64,000 nt of DNA, taken from Thalassobium sp. R2A62. GTDB lineage: Bacteria > Pseudomonadota > Alphaproteobacteria > Rhodobacterales > Rhodobacteraceae. Below the pieces are notes generated by a model. It worked only from the letters and a program-made list of their open reading frames with translations, was not told the origin of the DNA and did no database searches. Numbering within the stretch: position 1 is the first letter of the stretch; every line of letters starts with the position of its first letter. Below, in pieces: positions 18,839-26,216 of this stretch. The position numbers were made by a program, and so were the translations under genes. The stretch is from positions 3,398,267 to 3,462,266 of the forward strand of contig NZ_GG697169.2 in the NCBI RefSeq assembly GCF_000161835.1. Direction: 5' to 3'.

Positions 18839-20280
18839 TGGCTCCAAGAACGGCCGCCATCATCGGCGGGGGTGTAATCGGTGGTGGCTGGGCCGCCCGA
18901 TTTCTGCTCATGGGTTGGGATGTTCGGGTCTTTGATCCCGATCCCGAAGCGACACGCAAAATCGACGAGGTGCTGTCGAATGCCCGCCGTTCTTTGCCCG
19001 GCTTGACCGATCAGGCAATGCCCGAAGAAGGGCGCCTGACATTTCACAAAACGATGTCCGACGCTGTCGATGGTGTTGTCTGGATTCAAGAGAGCGTGCC
19101 TGAACGGTTAGATCTCAAGTCCAAGGTCTACGCGACACTGCAGGAACATGCGCCGAAGGCTGCGATCATCGGATCGTCGACCAGCGGCTTTAAGCCCAGC
19201 GAGCTTCAGAACTGTGTTCCGAACCCTGCGCAAATTGTTGTCACCCATCCGTTTAATCCGGTCTATCTCTTGCCATTGGTCGAACTGGTGACCACCGACA
19301 AGAACCCGACCGATGTGATTGAGCGGGCCAAAGAGATCATCACCGGACTCGGTATGTTTCCACTGCACGTCAAAAAAGAGATTGATGCGCATATCGCCGA
19401 TCGTTTCCTAGAAGCTGTCTGGCGCGAAGCGCTGTGGTTGATCAACGACGGGATTGCGACGACCGAAGAAATTGACAATGCGATCCGCTATGGCTTTGGC
19501 GTTCGTTGGGCGCAAATGGGGCTGTTTGAGACTTACCGCGTTGCTGGTGGCGAGGCGGGCATGAAGCACTTTATTGCGCAATTTGGCCCCTGCCTGGAAT
19601 GGCCGTGGACCAAGCTGATGGATGTGCCCGAGCTGACAGACGAATTGGTTAACGAGATCGCAGATCAATCCGACGCGCAGTCTGGGCAATATTCGATCCG
19701 CGAACTCGAACGTATCCGTGACAACAACCTTGTTGCGATGATGCGTGCGCTCAAGGCGCAAGACTGGGGTGCGGGCGCACTGTTGAATGTGTCCGAGACG
19801 AAACCGGATGCGGGTGACACGACCCAATTGATCACAACGGTACGTCGTGCCGTGCCTTTGGATTGGACGGACTACAACGGTCACATGAACGAAGCACGAT
19901 ATTTGCAAGCCTTTGGTGACGCAACGGACCGGTTCATGGAGATCATTGGCTGCGACGCAGATTATATCGCCAGCGGCGGCAGCTATTTCACTGCCGAAAC
20001 CCACATCCGCCACATCGACGAGGTCCACGCTGGGACCAAAATCCGTGTTGAAACCCAATGTTTGCTTGGCGAAGGCAAGAAGCTCCACCTCTTCCACCGG
20101 ATGTTTGATGGCGACAGGTTGTTGGCGACCGGCGAACATATGTTGATCCACGTCAGTCTTGAAACCCGCAAGGCCAGAGCCCCAAGCGACGCCATCGCGG
20201 CGACTTTGGGGGCCATCGCGCAGGCACATGCAATGTTGCCAGTCCCCGATGGGGCCGGTGCGGCGGTGGGCAAACGATGA
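18838..20280 (+). CDS. L-carnitine dehydrogenase fused to a hotdog thioesterase (CdhAB-like)
   Basis: 480 residues in two parts. Residues 1-320 form a 3-hydroxyacyl-CoA-dehydrogenase-type NAD enzyme: dinucleotide loop 'GGGVIGGGWAARF' at about 10, and 'VVTHPFNPVYLLPLVELV' near 137, which carries the catalytic His. Residues about 335-480 form a 4HBT hotdog thioesterase beginning 'RRAVPLDWTDYNGHMNEARY'. The first part oxidises L-carnitine to 3-dehydrocarnitine; the second would hydrolyse betainyl-CoA to glycine betaine. In Pseudomonas these are separate proteins (CdhA, CdhB). With the BKACE enzyme this completes carnitine to glycine betaine. Confidence 0.9.
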   Translation: MAPRTAAIIGGGVIGGGWAARFLLMGWDVRVFDPDPEATRKIDEVLSNARRSLPGLTDQAMPEEGRLTFHKTMSDAVDGVVWIQESVPERLDLKSKVYATLQEHAPKAAIIGSSTSGFKPSELQNCVPNPAQIVVTHPFNPVYLLPLVELVTTDKNPTDVIERAKEIITGLGMFPLHVKKEIDAHIADRFLEAVWREALWLINDGIATTEEIDNAIRYGFGVRWAQMGLFETYRVAGGEAGMKHFIAQFGPCLEWPWTKLMDVPELTDELVNEIADQSDAQSGQYSIRELERIRDNNLVAMMRALKAQDWGAGALLNVSETKPDAGDTTQLITTVRRAVPLDWTDYNGHMNEARYLQAFGDATDRFMEIIGCDADYIASGGSYFTAETHIRHIDEVHAGTKIRVETQCLLGEGKKLHLFHRMFDGDRLLATGEHMLIHVSLETRKARAPSDAIAATLGAIAQAHAMLPVPDGAGAAVGKR

Positions 20281-21032
20281 ACCGTGTTTTGATCACCGCA
20301 GGCGCGTCGGGTATCGGTCTGGCGATGGGCCACGCATTCGACGCGGCAGGGTTCGATGTTTGGGTGACGGACGTTAACAGCGCGGCCCTAGAGGATGTCC
20401 CGGAAGCATGGACAGCGCTAGAAGCCGATGCTTCGGACGAAGAGGTCATGCGCGCTGTGTTTGACACGATCAAGGACGCTGGCGGGTTGGATGTTCTTTG
20501 TGCAAACGCTGGCATTGCTGGTCCAACGGCCGCCTTGGAAGACGTCGAGCTGGCTGATTGGCGGACCTGTGTTTCAATCAATCTCGAAGGAGCGTTTCTC
20601 GCGTCCAAGCTTGCCGCTCCGATGATGAAAGGAGCTGCACATGGCGCGATCATTTTCACGTCGTCCACTGCTGGCATCTATGGCTACCCAAACCGCGCTC
20701 CCTATGCTGCAGCGAAGTGGGCGATCATTGGATTGATGAAGACCGTCGCAATGGAGCTGGGCCCACACGGGATCCGCGCCAATGCGATTTGTCCGGGTGC
20801 GGTCGAAGGGCACCGCATGGAAGGCGTGCTCGAACGAGAAGCCGCTGCTAAGAACATGACCCGTGACGCGGTCTACGATGGCTACGCAGCTGGAACCTCG
20901 ATGCGATCGTTCGTCGAGGCGCAAGACATCGCGAACATGGCGGTGTTTTTGGGCTCGCAAGCGGCGCGCATGGTCTCGGGGCAAGTCATCGCCGTGGATG
21001 GTCACACCGAGAACCCAGACCCCAAGGTTTAG
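20277..21032 (+). CDS. Short-chain dehydrogenase/reductase
   Basis: 251 residues, classical SDR. Cofactor loop 'AGASGIGLAMGHAF' at about 8-21, an acidic residue after strand 2 (WVTDVN, suggesting NAD), 'CANAGIAG' near 80, catalytic Ser in 'FTSSTAG', and Tyr-x-x-x-Lys in 'YAAAKWA' near 151-155. It overlaps the previous gene by 4 nt (ATGA), so it belongs to the carnitine operon. It might act on acetoacetate/3-hydroxybutyrate released by the BKACE enzyme or on another 3-hydroxy acid; this is inference. Confidence 0.9.
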   Translation: MNRVLITAGASGIGLAMGHAFDAAGFDVWVTDVNSAALEDVPEAWTALEADASDEEVMRAVFDTIKDAGGLDVLCANAGIAGPTAALEDVELADWRTCVSINLEGAFLASKLAAPMMKGAAHGAIIFTSSTAGIYGYPNRAPYAAAKWAIIGLMKTVAMELGPHGIRANAICPGAVEGHRMEGVLEREAAAKNMTRDAVYDGYAAGTSMRSFVEAQDIANMAVFLGSQAARMVSGQVIAVDGHTENPDPKV

Positions 21033-21106
21033 GGGCGGTCAAAAGCGACATCGCTTTGGGCGTAAATGGCGCAGCCGGTCTGCACCTTTGCGGCTACACA
21101 GTCGGC

Positions 21107-21988
21107 ATGGGAAAAGGATTACGGGAATGGCCGACGCTCTTGGCGTTGGTTCTGTGTTACGCCGCATGGATAGCGGCACTATGGTTGCTGCCAGCTTGGG
21201 TCGCCGTGCCTGCATTGGCAGTCATTCTCGCGTTTCATTCATCTCTTTCACACGAAGCCTTGCATGGGCATCCGTTCCCGTCTGAGTTTGCAAACTCGTT
21301 GGTGGTGTTTCCGGCGCTTGGTCTATGGGTCCCGTATTTGCGGTTCCGCGATACACATTTGGCGCACCACGAAGACAGCCGCCTGACGGACCCCTATGAA
21401 GATCCAGAAACCAACTATGTTTGCCCTCAGGTGTGGGCACGGCTGCCTCGTGCGTCACAGCGCCTGCTGGAATGGAACAACACGTTGTTGGGACGCTTGG
21501 TGATTGGTCCCGTTATCGGACAGATCATGTTCATGCGCGCCGATTGGAAAGATCGAGCTACGCCTGCGGTCTGGCGGGGATGGGCCGTGCATCTCTTGGC
21601 ATTAGTTCCCGTTCTAATGTGCGTTTGGATCAGTGACACCAGCCTCTGGGCGTATGTGATCGCCAGCTACTTTGCACTTTCGCTATTGAAAATTCGCACA
21701 TTTGCAGAGCACCTCGCTGCCGAGCATTTTGCCCACCGTACTGTCGTCATCGAAGATCGTGGCTGGCTCGCCTTTTTGTTTTTGAACAACAACTTGCACG
21801 TCGTTCATCACATGAAACCGGCGGTCCCTTGGTACGATCTTCCTGCCCTTTATGTATCAGACAGACAAAGATATCTGTCGCGCAATGGCGGGTATGTCTT
21901 TGCGAACTACCGCGCATTGTTTGCGTGCTATTTCCTGCGGGCCAAGGACCCCGTTGCGCACCCGCTCTGGCAACCGCCAACGGACTAG
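21107..21988 (+). CDS. Membrane fatty acid desaturase/hydroxylase family protein
   Basis: About 293 residues. The three di-iron histidine boxes are present: 'HEALHGH', 'HLAHHED' and 'NNLHVVHH', with membrane spans around them. This is the fold of acyl-lipid desaturases and related hydroxylases. The start is uncertain: the frame is open from a TTG at 21056, but the hydrophobic domain begins just after the ATG at 21107, and neither has a strong ribosome site. It lies 75 bp after the SDR gene on the same strand. The substrate cannot be read from the sequence. Confidence 0.85.
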   Translation: MGKGLREWPTLLALVLCYAAWIAALWLLPAWVAVPALAVILAFHSSLSHEALHGHPFPSEFANSLVVFPALGLWVPYLRFRDTHLAHHEDSRLTDPYEDPETNYVCPQVWARLPRASQRLLEWNNTLLGRLVIGPVIGQIMFMRADWKDRATPAVWRGWAVHLLALVPVLMCVWISDTSLWAYVIASYFALSLLKIRTFAEHLAAEHFAHRTVVIEDRGWLAFLFLNNNLHVVHHMKPAVPWYDLPALYVSDRQRYLSRNGGYVFANYRALFACYFLRAKDPVAHPLWQPPTD

Positions 21989-22001
21989 GGGATAAGCGCG
22001 T

Positions 22002-22907
22002 ATGAGCCCTTGGATTATCGCTACAGTCATTGCTGCGTTTTCGCAAAACTTGCGCTTTATGCTGCAAAAGCACCTCAAGACCGCGACCCTGTCGACCGGT
22101 GGTGCTACTTTTGCACGCTTCCTTTATTCGGCACCGATCATCGCTGTGCTGGCCATCGGCTATGCCCAAGTGATCGGGCAGGGTACACCAACACTCTCGT
22201 CCGTGTTTTGGGGATACGCGTTGGTCGGTGGGGTGTCTCAAATCACGGCAACCATGTGCGTGGTCGCGCTCTTTGCTCACCGCAACTTTGGTGTCGGGAT
22301 TACCTTCAAAAAGACCGAGGTCCTGATGGCTGTTGGGGTTGGTGTGCTCGTCTTAGGAGAAGGCGTCAGCCTATGGGGGTTCGGCGCAATTTTGATCGGG
22401 CTTGCGGGTGTGTTGATCCTGTCAGACCCGCCGGGTGCCGAAGGGCGCTGGATCAAACGCATTTGGAACCGCGCGGCTGGGCTTGGGCTTGCTTCGGGAT
22501 TGTTTTTCGCAATTTCGGGCGTGACTTACCGCGGTGCGACGCTTCAGATTGACTCTGACGATGCAATTTTCCGTGCCTTGGTCACGCTGGCCTGTGTGAC
22601 CAGCGCGCAGACAATTGGAATGGCGGGTTGGCTTGCATGGCGCGAGCGGGGCGAAATCACGCGCGTCCTGTCGGTCTGGCGTGTCGCCGGATTGGTGGGG
22701 TTGACCAGCATGGTCGGATCAGTGGGCTGGTTCATCGCGTTTTCGCTGCAAACAGTTGCCTACGTCAAAGCCTTGGGGCAAATCGAGCTGGTCTTTAGTT
22801 TTGTGGCGTCCGTCTTTGTGTTCAAAGAATCCGTCACAAGGCGCGAGATCGCGGGCGTCACACTGGTGGCCATCAGTGTCTTGCTGTTGATTCTAATCAT
22901 TCGCTAG
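22002..22907 (+). CDS. EamA/DMT-family transporter
   Basis: 301 residues with ten predicted membrane spans arranged as two repeats of five. Repeat 1 ends near residue 142 (LIGLAGVLILSD) and repeat 2 near residue 300 (GVTLVAISVLLLI), both typical EamA ends. The motif 'ALGQIELVFSFVASVFVFKE' is typical of the second repeat. These carriers move metabolites, often out of the cell. It starts 13 bp after the desaturase gene and overlaps the convergent NUDIX gene by 15 nt. Substrate unknown. Confidence 0.88.
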   Translation: MSPWIIATVIAAFSQNLRFMLQKHLKTATLSTGGATFARFLYSAPIIAVLAIGYAQVIGQGTPTLSSVFWGYALVGGVSQITATMCVVALFAHRNFGVGITFKKTEVLMAVGVGVLVLGEGVSLWGFGAILIGLAGVLILSDPPGAEGRWIKRIWNRAAGLGLASGLFFAISGVTYRGATLQIDSDDAIFRALVTLACVTSAQTIGMAGWLAWRERGEITRVLSVWRVAGLVGLTSMVGSVGWFIAFSLQTVAYVKALGQIELVFSFVASVFVFKESVTRREIAGVTLVAISVLLLILIIR

Positions 22908-23543
22908 CGGATGACGCCCTGACAGTTGATCAACGAGATGCCGTTCGTCGTCATTGCGAAAAAATGGGACAGAGGTGCGCGTTCCAGGTTTGTCTAACGT
23001 ATCGATGACCTCGGCCAGTACGACTTGGGTGATGAACGGCAAATTCAAACCACGCGCATCGCCCAGCGGCACCCATTGCAAATGACTAAGCTCGTCTTCG
23101 GCGTTTGAGAAGTCATCAAGATCACCATGGATATGATCGGCATCCACCAAAAAGAACCGCGCGTCAAAACGGCGAGGCCGCCCTTGAGGTGTCACGGCGC
23201 GAAATACGAATGAAAGAGCAGCAGCATCCGGGCATATCCCTGCTGCAGCGAAATTTTCCCAACCCTCTGGTGGGTTGTCCCATGTAACAGGGGACCCCAA
23301 CATCAGTCCGGTTTCTTCGCTCAACTCTCGGATCGCGGCGACCTGCAAGGCATGGACCAACGGCATTTCGGTTTCGACCGCTAGACAGGCAGCTTGATGC
23401 GGGCTGACCGAATTGGTCAGTGGAATCTCAGCGTCTGCGACATCGACCGCGCCGCCGGGGAATACGAATTTATTTGGCATAAAGGCGGCGTTTGCACCGC
23501 GCTGACCCATCAAGATACGCGGTTCAGTCGCCCGATCACGCAA
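22893..23543 (-). CDS. NUDIX hydrolase; true start probably farther upstream at a non-standard ATC
   Basis: 216 residues from the only standard start, a TTG at 23543. A Nudix box is present in modified form: 'GAVDVADAEIP...' then 'AAIRELSEETGLMLG', whose REXXEE(T)G core binds the metal. It hydrolyses a nucleoside diphosphate linked to another moiety. In the same frame upstream the sequence reads IDKTAIRDAATVIV joined to LRDRATEP, the usual first strand of this family, yet no ATG, GTG or TTG exists between the TTG and the TAA at 23609. Two ATC codons (23588, 23585) follow AAGGGG with good spacing. The real protein is thus probably about 230 residues. Confidence 0.88.
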   Translation of the reverse strand: MRDRATEPRILMGQRGANAAFMPNKFVFPGGAVDVADAEIPLTNSVSPHQAACLAVETEMPLVHALQVAAIRELSEETGLMLGSPVTWDNPPEGWENFAAAGICPDAAALSFVFRAVTPQGRPRRFDARFFLVDADHIHGDLDDFSNAEDELSHLQWVPLGDARGLNLPFITQVVLAEVIDTLDKPGTRTSVPFFRNDDERHLVDQLSGRHPLAND

Positions 23544-23606
23544 GACGATAACTGTCGCTGCGTCTCTGATAGCCGTCTTGTCGATGATCCTGACCCCTTG
23601 TTCAGG

Positions 23607-24008
23607 TTAAGGAGCCGCCCCAAACCCATGCATTCGACGGGCCCATTGAATGTTCACGACCATTCCTTTGAACCGAGGCAAAAGGTAGAGAGACAATCCA
23701 ACGGTGCCAAGAGTGAATACGGTAGCCAACACCAGCGGATCAGGCCGGTAATGGACAAACGCGAAATGGATCAAGGGTGCCATAAGGTGCCCGACTACTA
23801 GAATAGTCAGATAGGCCGGACCATCATCTGCACGATGATGAGACAGGTCTTCTTCACAGACGGGGCAGGTGTCTCGCACGGTCAGATACCCTTTGAGCAG
23901 CGCGCCTTCTCCGCAATTCGGACATTTACAGCGCAACCCGCGCCAGATCGCCGGTTTCATGGGGCGATCGTCGCCAGTTGCGGCGTCAAGGCTGTCATCT
24001 AAGGGCAT
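23607..24008 (-). CDS. DUF983 membrane protein
   Basis: 133 residues. A zinc-ribbon-like segment 'LRCKCPNCGEGALLKGYL' pairs with 'CPVCEEDLSHH', giving four cysteines (residues about 27-53) before two membrane spans (about 66-86 and 92-110). This is the DUF983 pattern, common in alphaproteobacteria and sometimes near cytochrome oxidase genes. Function unknown. Its stop lies 21-24 bases upstream of the likely ATC start of the NUDIX gene, so the two are co-transcribed. Between it and the divergent EF-hand gene lie 201 bases with no clear feature. Confidence 0.88.
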   Translation of the reverse strand: MPLDDSLDAATGDDRPMKPAIWRGLRCKCPNCGEGALLKGYLTVRDTCPVCEEDLSHHRADDGPAYLTILVVGHLMAPLIHFAFVHYRPDPLVLATVFTLGTVGLSLYLLPRFKGMVVNIQWARRMHGFGAAP

Positions 24009-24209
24009 CGTGTCTCTCCGGTCTGATCAGCAGATGCGCCTTTTGCAGGTACATTTCCAGTGCAAACCGTGGGGCCGTGCGGGTTTGTCGCAAACAAATT
24101 TCAAAAATATCGACAGAAGTTTGCGGCTGCGCCGTTTGTCCTTTTGAACGCAGCAGTTGAGGGCCGTGTTCATACACATAACTGACTTACCCTATTGAGG
24201 ATCAACAAA

Positions 24210-24710
24210 ATGAAAACACTTCTTCTTATGAGCGCGATTGCATCAAGTTTCGCACTGACAATGGCAGAACCCGCCCAAGCACGCGGCGGCGACCGTGAAC
24301 GCCCTGCATTTTCCGAGCTGGACGCAAACAGCGATGGCGAAGTGAGCCAAGAGGAACTCGTTACATTCCGTACGGCCAAGGCAGCCGAACGGTTTGAAGC
24401 CGCAGACATAAATGGCGACGGTGCCTTGTCTGCAGAAGAGATCGCCGCGCGCGGTGAACGTGAGGCATCTGAGCGTTCAACACGTCGGGCCAACAAAATG
24501 ATCGAGCGTCTTGATGCAAATGAAGACGGCTTGCTGCAGCAGGCTGAAATCACTGTGCGTATGAATTCCAATGACCGGATGACTGAACGCTTCACCGAAG
24601 CCGACACAGACGGCAGCGGTGGCCTGTCCGAAGCCGAGATGGAAGAGATGAAAGGTGACCGTGGCGGTCGCGGTGGGAAACGCGGCGGTAAGCGCGGTGA
24701 TAGCAACTAA
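24210..24710 (+). CDS. Exported EF-hand calcium-binding protein
   Basis: 166 residues with a signal peptide (MKTLLLMSAIASSFALTMA, cleaved near ...AQA). Four EF-hand loops follow in two pairs: 'LDANSDGEVSQEE', 'ADINGDGALSAEE', 'LDANEDGLLQQAE' and 'ADTDGSGGLSEAE', each with Asp at position 1 and Glu at position 12. The tail is Gly/Arg/Lys-rich. It is a periplasmic or secreted calcium binder. The ATG at 24210 follows TTGAGGATC. It lies 85 bp upstream of the ECF sigma gene with a hairpin between, so it may be regulated by, or with, that system. Confidence 0.92.
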   Translation: MKTLLLMSAIASSFALTMAEPAQARGGDRERPAFSELDANSDGEVSQEELVTFRTAKAAERFEAADINGDGALSAEEIAARGEREASERSTRRANKMIERLDANEDGLLQQAEITVRMNSNDRMTERFTEADTDGSGGLSEAEMEEMKGDRGGRGGKRGGKRGDSN

Positions 24711-24725
24711 TTGACCTATGATCTT

Positions 24726-24758
24726 GCCCATCCGCTTGCTGTTGTAACGCGGGTGGGC
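24726..24758 (+). terminator. Hairpin after the EF-hand gene
   Basis: A 10-bp stem GCCCATCCGC (24726-24735) with GCGGGTGGGC (24749-24758), one G-U pair, 13-nt loop. No U-tract follows, so it may be a partial terminator or an mRNA end stabiliser between the EF-hand and sigma factor genes. Confidence 0.45.
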
Positions 24759-24795
24759 GACATTCACTCTACGCTATTGGAGCCGACTGCGCTTG

Positions 24796-25383
24796 ATGAC
24801 CATGCTCGATCCAGATTTGGACGGTGTTCCGGACGATGCCCTGCTGATCGCCTATGCAAACGGTGACCTGTCGGTGGCTCGTGTCTTGACCGAGCGATTG
24901 AGCCCACGCATTCTGGCCTACGCAACACGCACTTTGGGAGATCGGGCAGAAGCCGAAGATGTCACCCAAGACGCGATGATGCGACTTTGGAATATCGCGC
25001 CGGACTGGCGACAGGGCGAAGCAAAGGTCAGTACATGGGTCTACCGCGTTGCAATGAACCTATGCATTGACCGGATGCGCAAGACGCGCAGGCAGCGCCC
25101 GCTCGATGCGGCACCCGAGCCAGTCGACGAAGCGGCGTCACCCGTTGAGATGATGCAATCGGGTGCACGTGTCGCGGCATTACAGGCAGCCCTCGCTGAG
25201 TTGCCAGATCGGCAGGCCCAAGCGGTCAGCCTTAGACATTTACAGGGTTTGCCGAACCCGCAAATTGCCGACATCATGGGGCAATCTGTCGAAGGGGTTG
25301 AAAGCCTGACGGCGCGCGGAAAACGCGCGCTCAAGGCCATACTATCAGGACGCAAAGACGAGTTGGGGTTTGAAGATGACTAG
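24796..25383 (+). CDS. ECF-family RNA polymerase sigma factor
   Basis: 195 residues. Region 2 contains 'LGDRAEAEDVTQDAMMRLW' and 'VSTWVYRVAMNLCIDRMRK' (about 50-95); region 4 is 'LPDRQAQAVSLRHLQGLPNPQIADIMG...' (about 135-185) with the DNA-binding helix. An ATG at 24802 is an alternative start. The next two genes encode a small single-span protein and a Spy/CnrX-like periplasmic protein, overlapping or adjacent. This matches the cnrYXH-type layout in which a membrane anti-sigma and a periplasmic sensor hold the sigma factor. The signal is unknown; metal or envelope stress are candidates. Confidence 0.92.
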   Translation: MTMLDPDLDGVPDDALLIAYANGDLSVARVLTERLSPRILAYATRTLGDRAEAEDVTQDAMMRLWNIAPDWRQGEAKVSTWVYRVAMNLCIDRMRKTRRQRPLDAAPEPVDEAASPVEMMQSGARVAALQAALAELPDRQAQAVSLRHLQGLPNPQIADIMGQSVEGVESLTARGKRALKAILSGRKDELGFEDD

Positions 25384-25735
25384 AAACCTAGATGAACAAT
25401 TTGAAGCTGCCGAACTGGACGCATTGTTCGCCGAAGCTGCGGCAGAGGTGCCGGTGCCATCGGATGCATTGACCGCGCGCATTCTTGCAGATGCGCAAAG
25501 CCAATTGCCGCAAGCCGCGCCGCAGTCAAACATAGCCGAGCCGTTCTGGGCCAGCCTATTCCAAGGCTTAGGTGGGTGGCCCGCGATAAGCGGTTTGGCC
25601 GCCGCTACCGTGGCTGGCGTTTATATCGGGGTCGCACCAACAGCCGCACTAGAAGCGATCACAACGAATGTTTTGGGAAGCAGCATCGTTGTCGATGTGG
25701 CTCCTGATTTCGACTATTTTGCGTTGGAGGGTTGA
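25376..25735 (+). CDS. Small single-span membrane protein, putative anti-sigma factor
   Basis: 119 residues. The N-terminal 65 residues are acidic and hydrophilic (cytoplasmic), rich in Ala/Glu ('FEAAELDALFAEAAAEVPVP'), followed by one membrane span at about 72-92 ('AISGLAAATVAGVYIGVAP') and a short periplasmic tail. The gene overlaps the sigma gene by 8 nt and ends one base before the sensor gene. Position and topology match an anti-sigma factor of the CnrY/RsrA-like kind, without any zinc-binding motif. No clear family match; the role is inferred from context. Confidence 0.75.
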   Translation: MTRNLDEQFEAAELDALFAEAAAEVPVPSDALTARILADAQSQLPQAAPQSNIAEPFWASLFQGLGGWPAISGLAAATVAGVYIGVAPTAALEAITTNVLGSSIVVDVAPDFDYFALEG

Positions 25736-25736
25736 A

Positions 25737-26216
25737 ATGACCAAAGCACCTCAAAACCGGATCTTGCGTTGGGTTCTTGTCGCGTCACTTGCGGTCAACT
25801 TGTTGGTTGTCGGGGTTGTGGCTGGTTCATTTGCCAAAACTGGCAATGGCCCTCGCGGGGGAGCTGATCTGGGTGTTGGTCCCTTTGTGCGCGCGCTTGA
25901 TGCCGATGGTCGGCGCGAGGTTCTGCGCGAATTGCGGAGCAATCGACAGGTCAGCGGCGAGTTTCGCAATCTTCACCGTCAAGGGTTCCGCGATATTATT
26001 GAAGTGCTCAACACAGAGCCGTTCGATCCCGAGGCCATGCAGGCGTTGTTTGAAAGCCAGCGTGGCCAAACCCAAGCGATCCAAGCTGCCGGTCAGCAGG
26101 CGCTGTTAGAGCATCTGACCGACATGACCCCAGAAGAACGTGCTGCATTCGCCACGCGTTTCGAGACAGAAATCAAACGCCCACGCGGCCCCAGACGTCC
26201 ACGTTCAGGCGGCTGA
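25737..26216 (+). CDS. Periplasmic sensor-like protein (Spy/CnrX type)
   Basis: 159 residues. A single N-terminal membrane span (about 12-33, 'WVLVASLAVNLLVVGVVAG') anchors a helical periplasmic domain of about 110 residues rich in Arg/Gln/Glu, with the 'LTDMTPEERAAFATRFE' segment typical of the Spy/CpxP/heavy-metal-sensor superfamily (LTxxQ-like). Such domains sense metal or misfolded protein in complex with an anti-sigma factor. The start at 25737 follows GGAGGGTTGAA. It overlaps the convergent diguanylate cyclase gene by 12 nt. There are few His or Cys in the chain, so a metal ligand set is not obvious. Confidence 0.85.
   Translation: MTKAPQNRILRWVLVASLAVNLLVVGVVAGSFAKTGNGPRGGADLGVGPFVRALDADGRREVLRELRSNRQVSGEFRNLHRQGFRDIIEVLNTEPFDPEAMQALFESQRGQTQAIQAAGQQALLEHLTDMTPEERAAFATRFETEIKRPRGPRRPRSGG

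Noticed and set aside
19408-20229. Open frame of 273 codons antisense to the carnitine dehydrogenase fusion
   Set aside because: It mirrors a strongly coding sense strand in high-GC DNA; no ribosome site and no family features.
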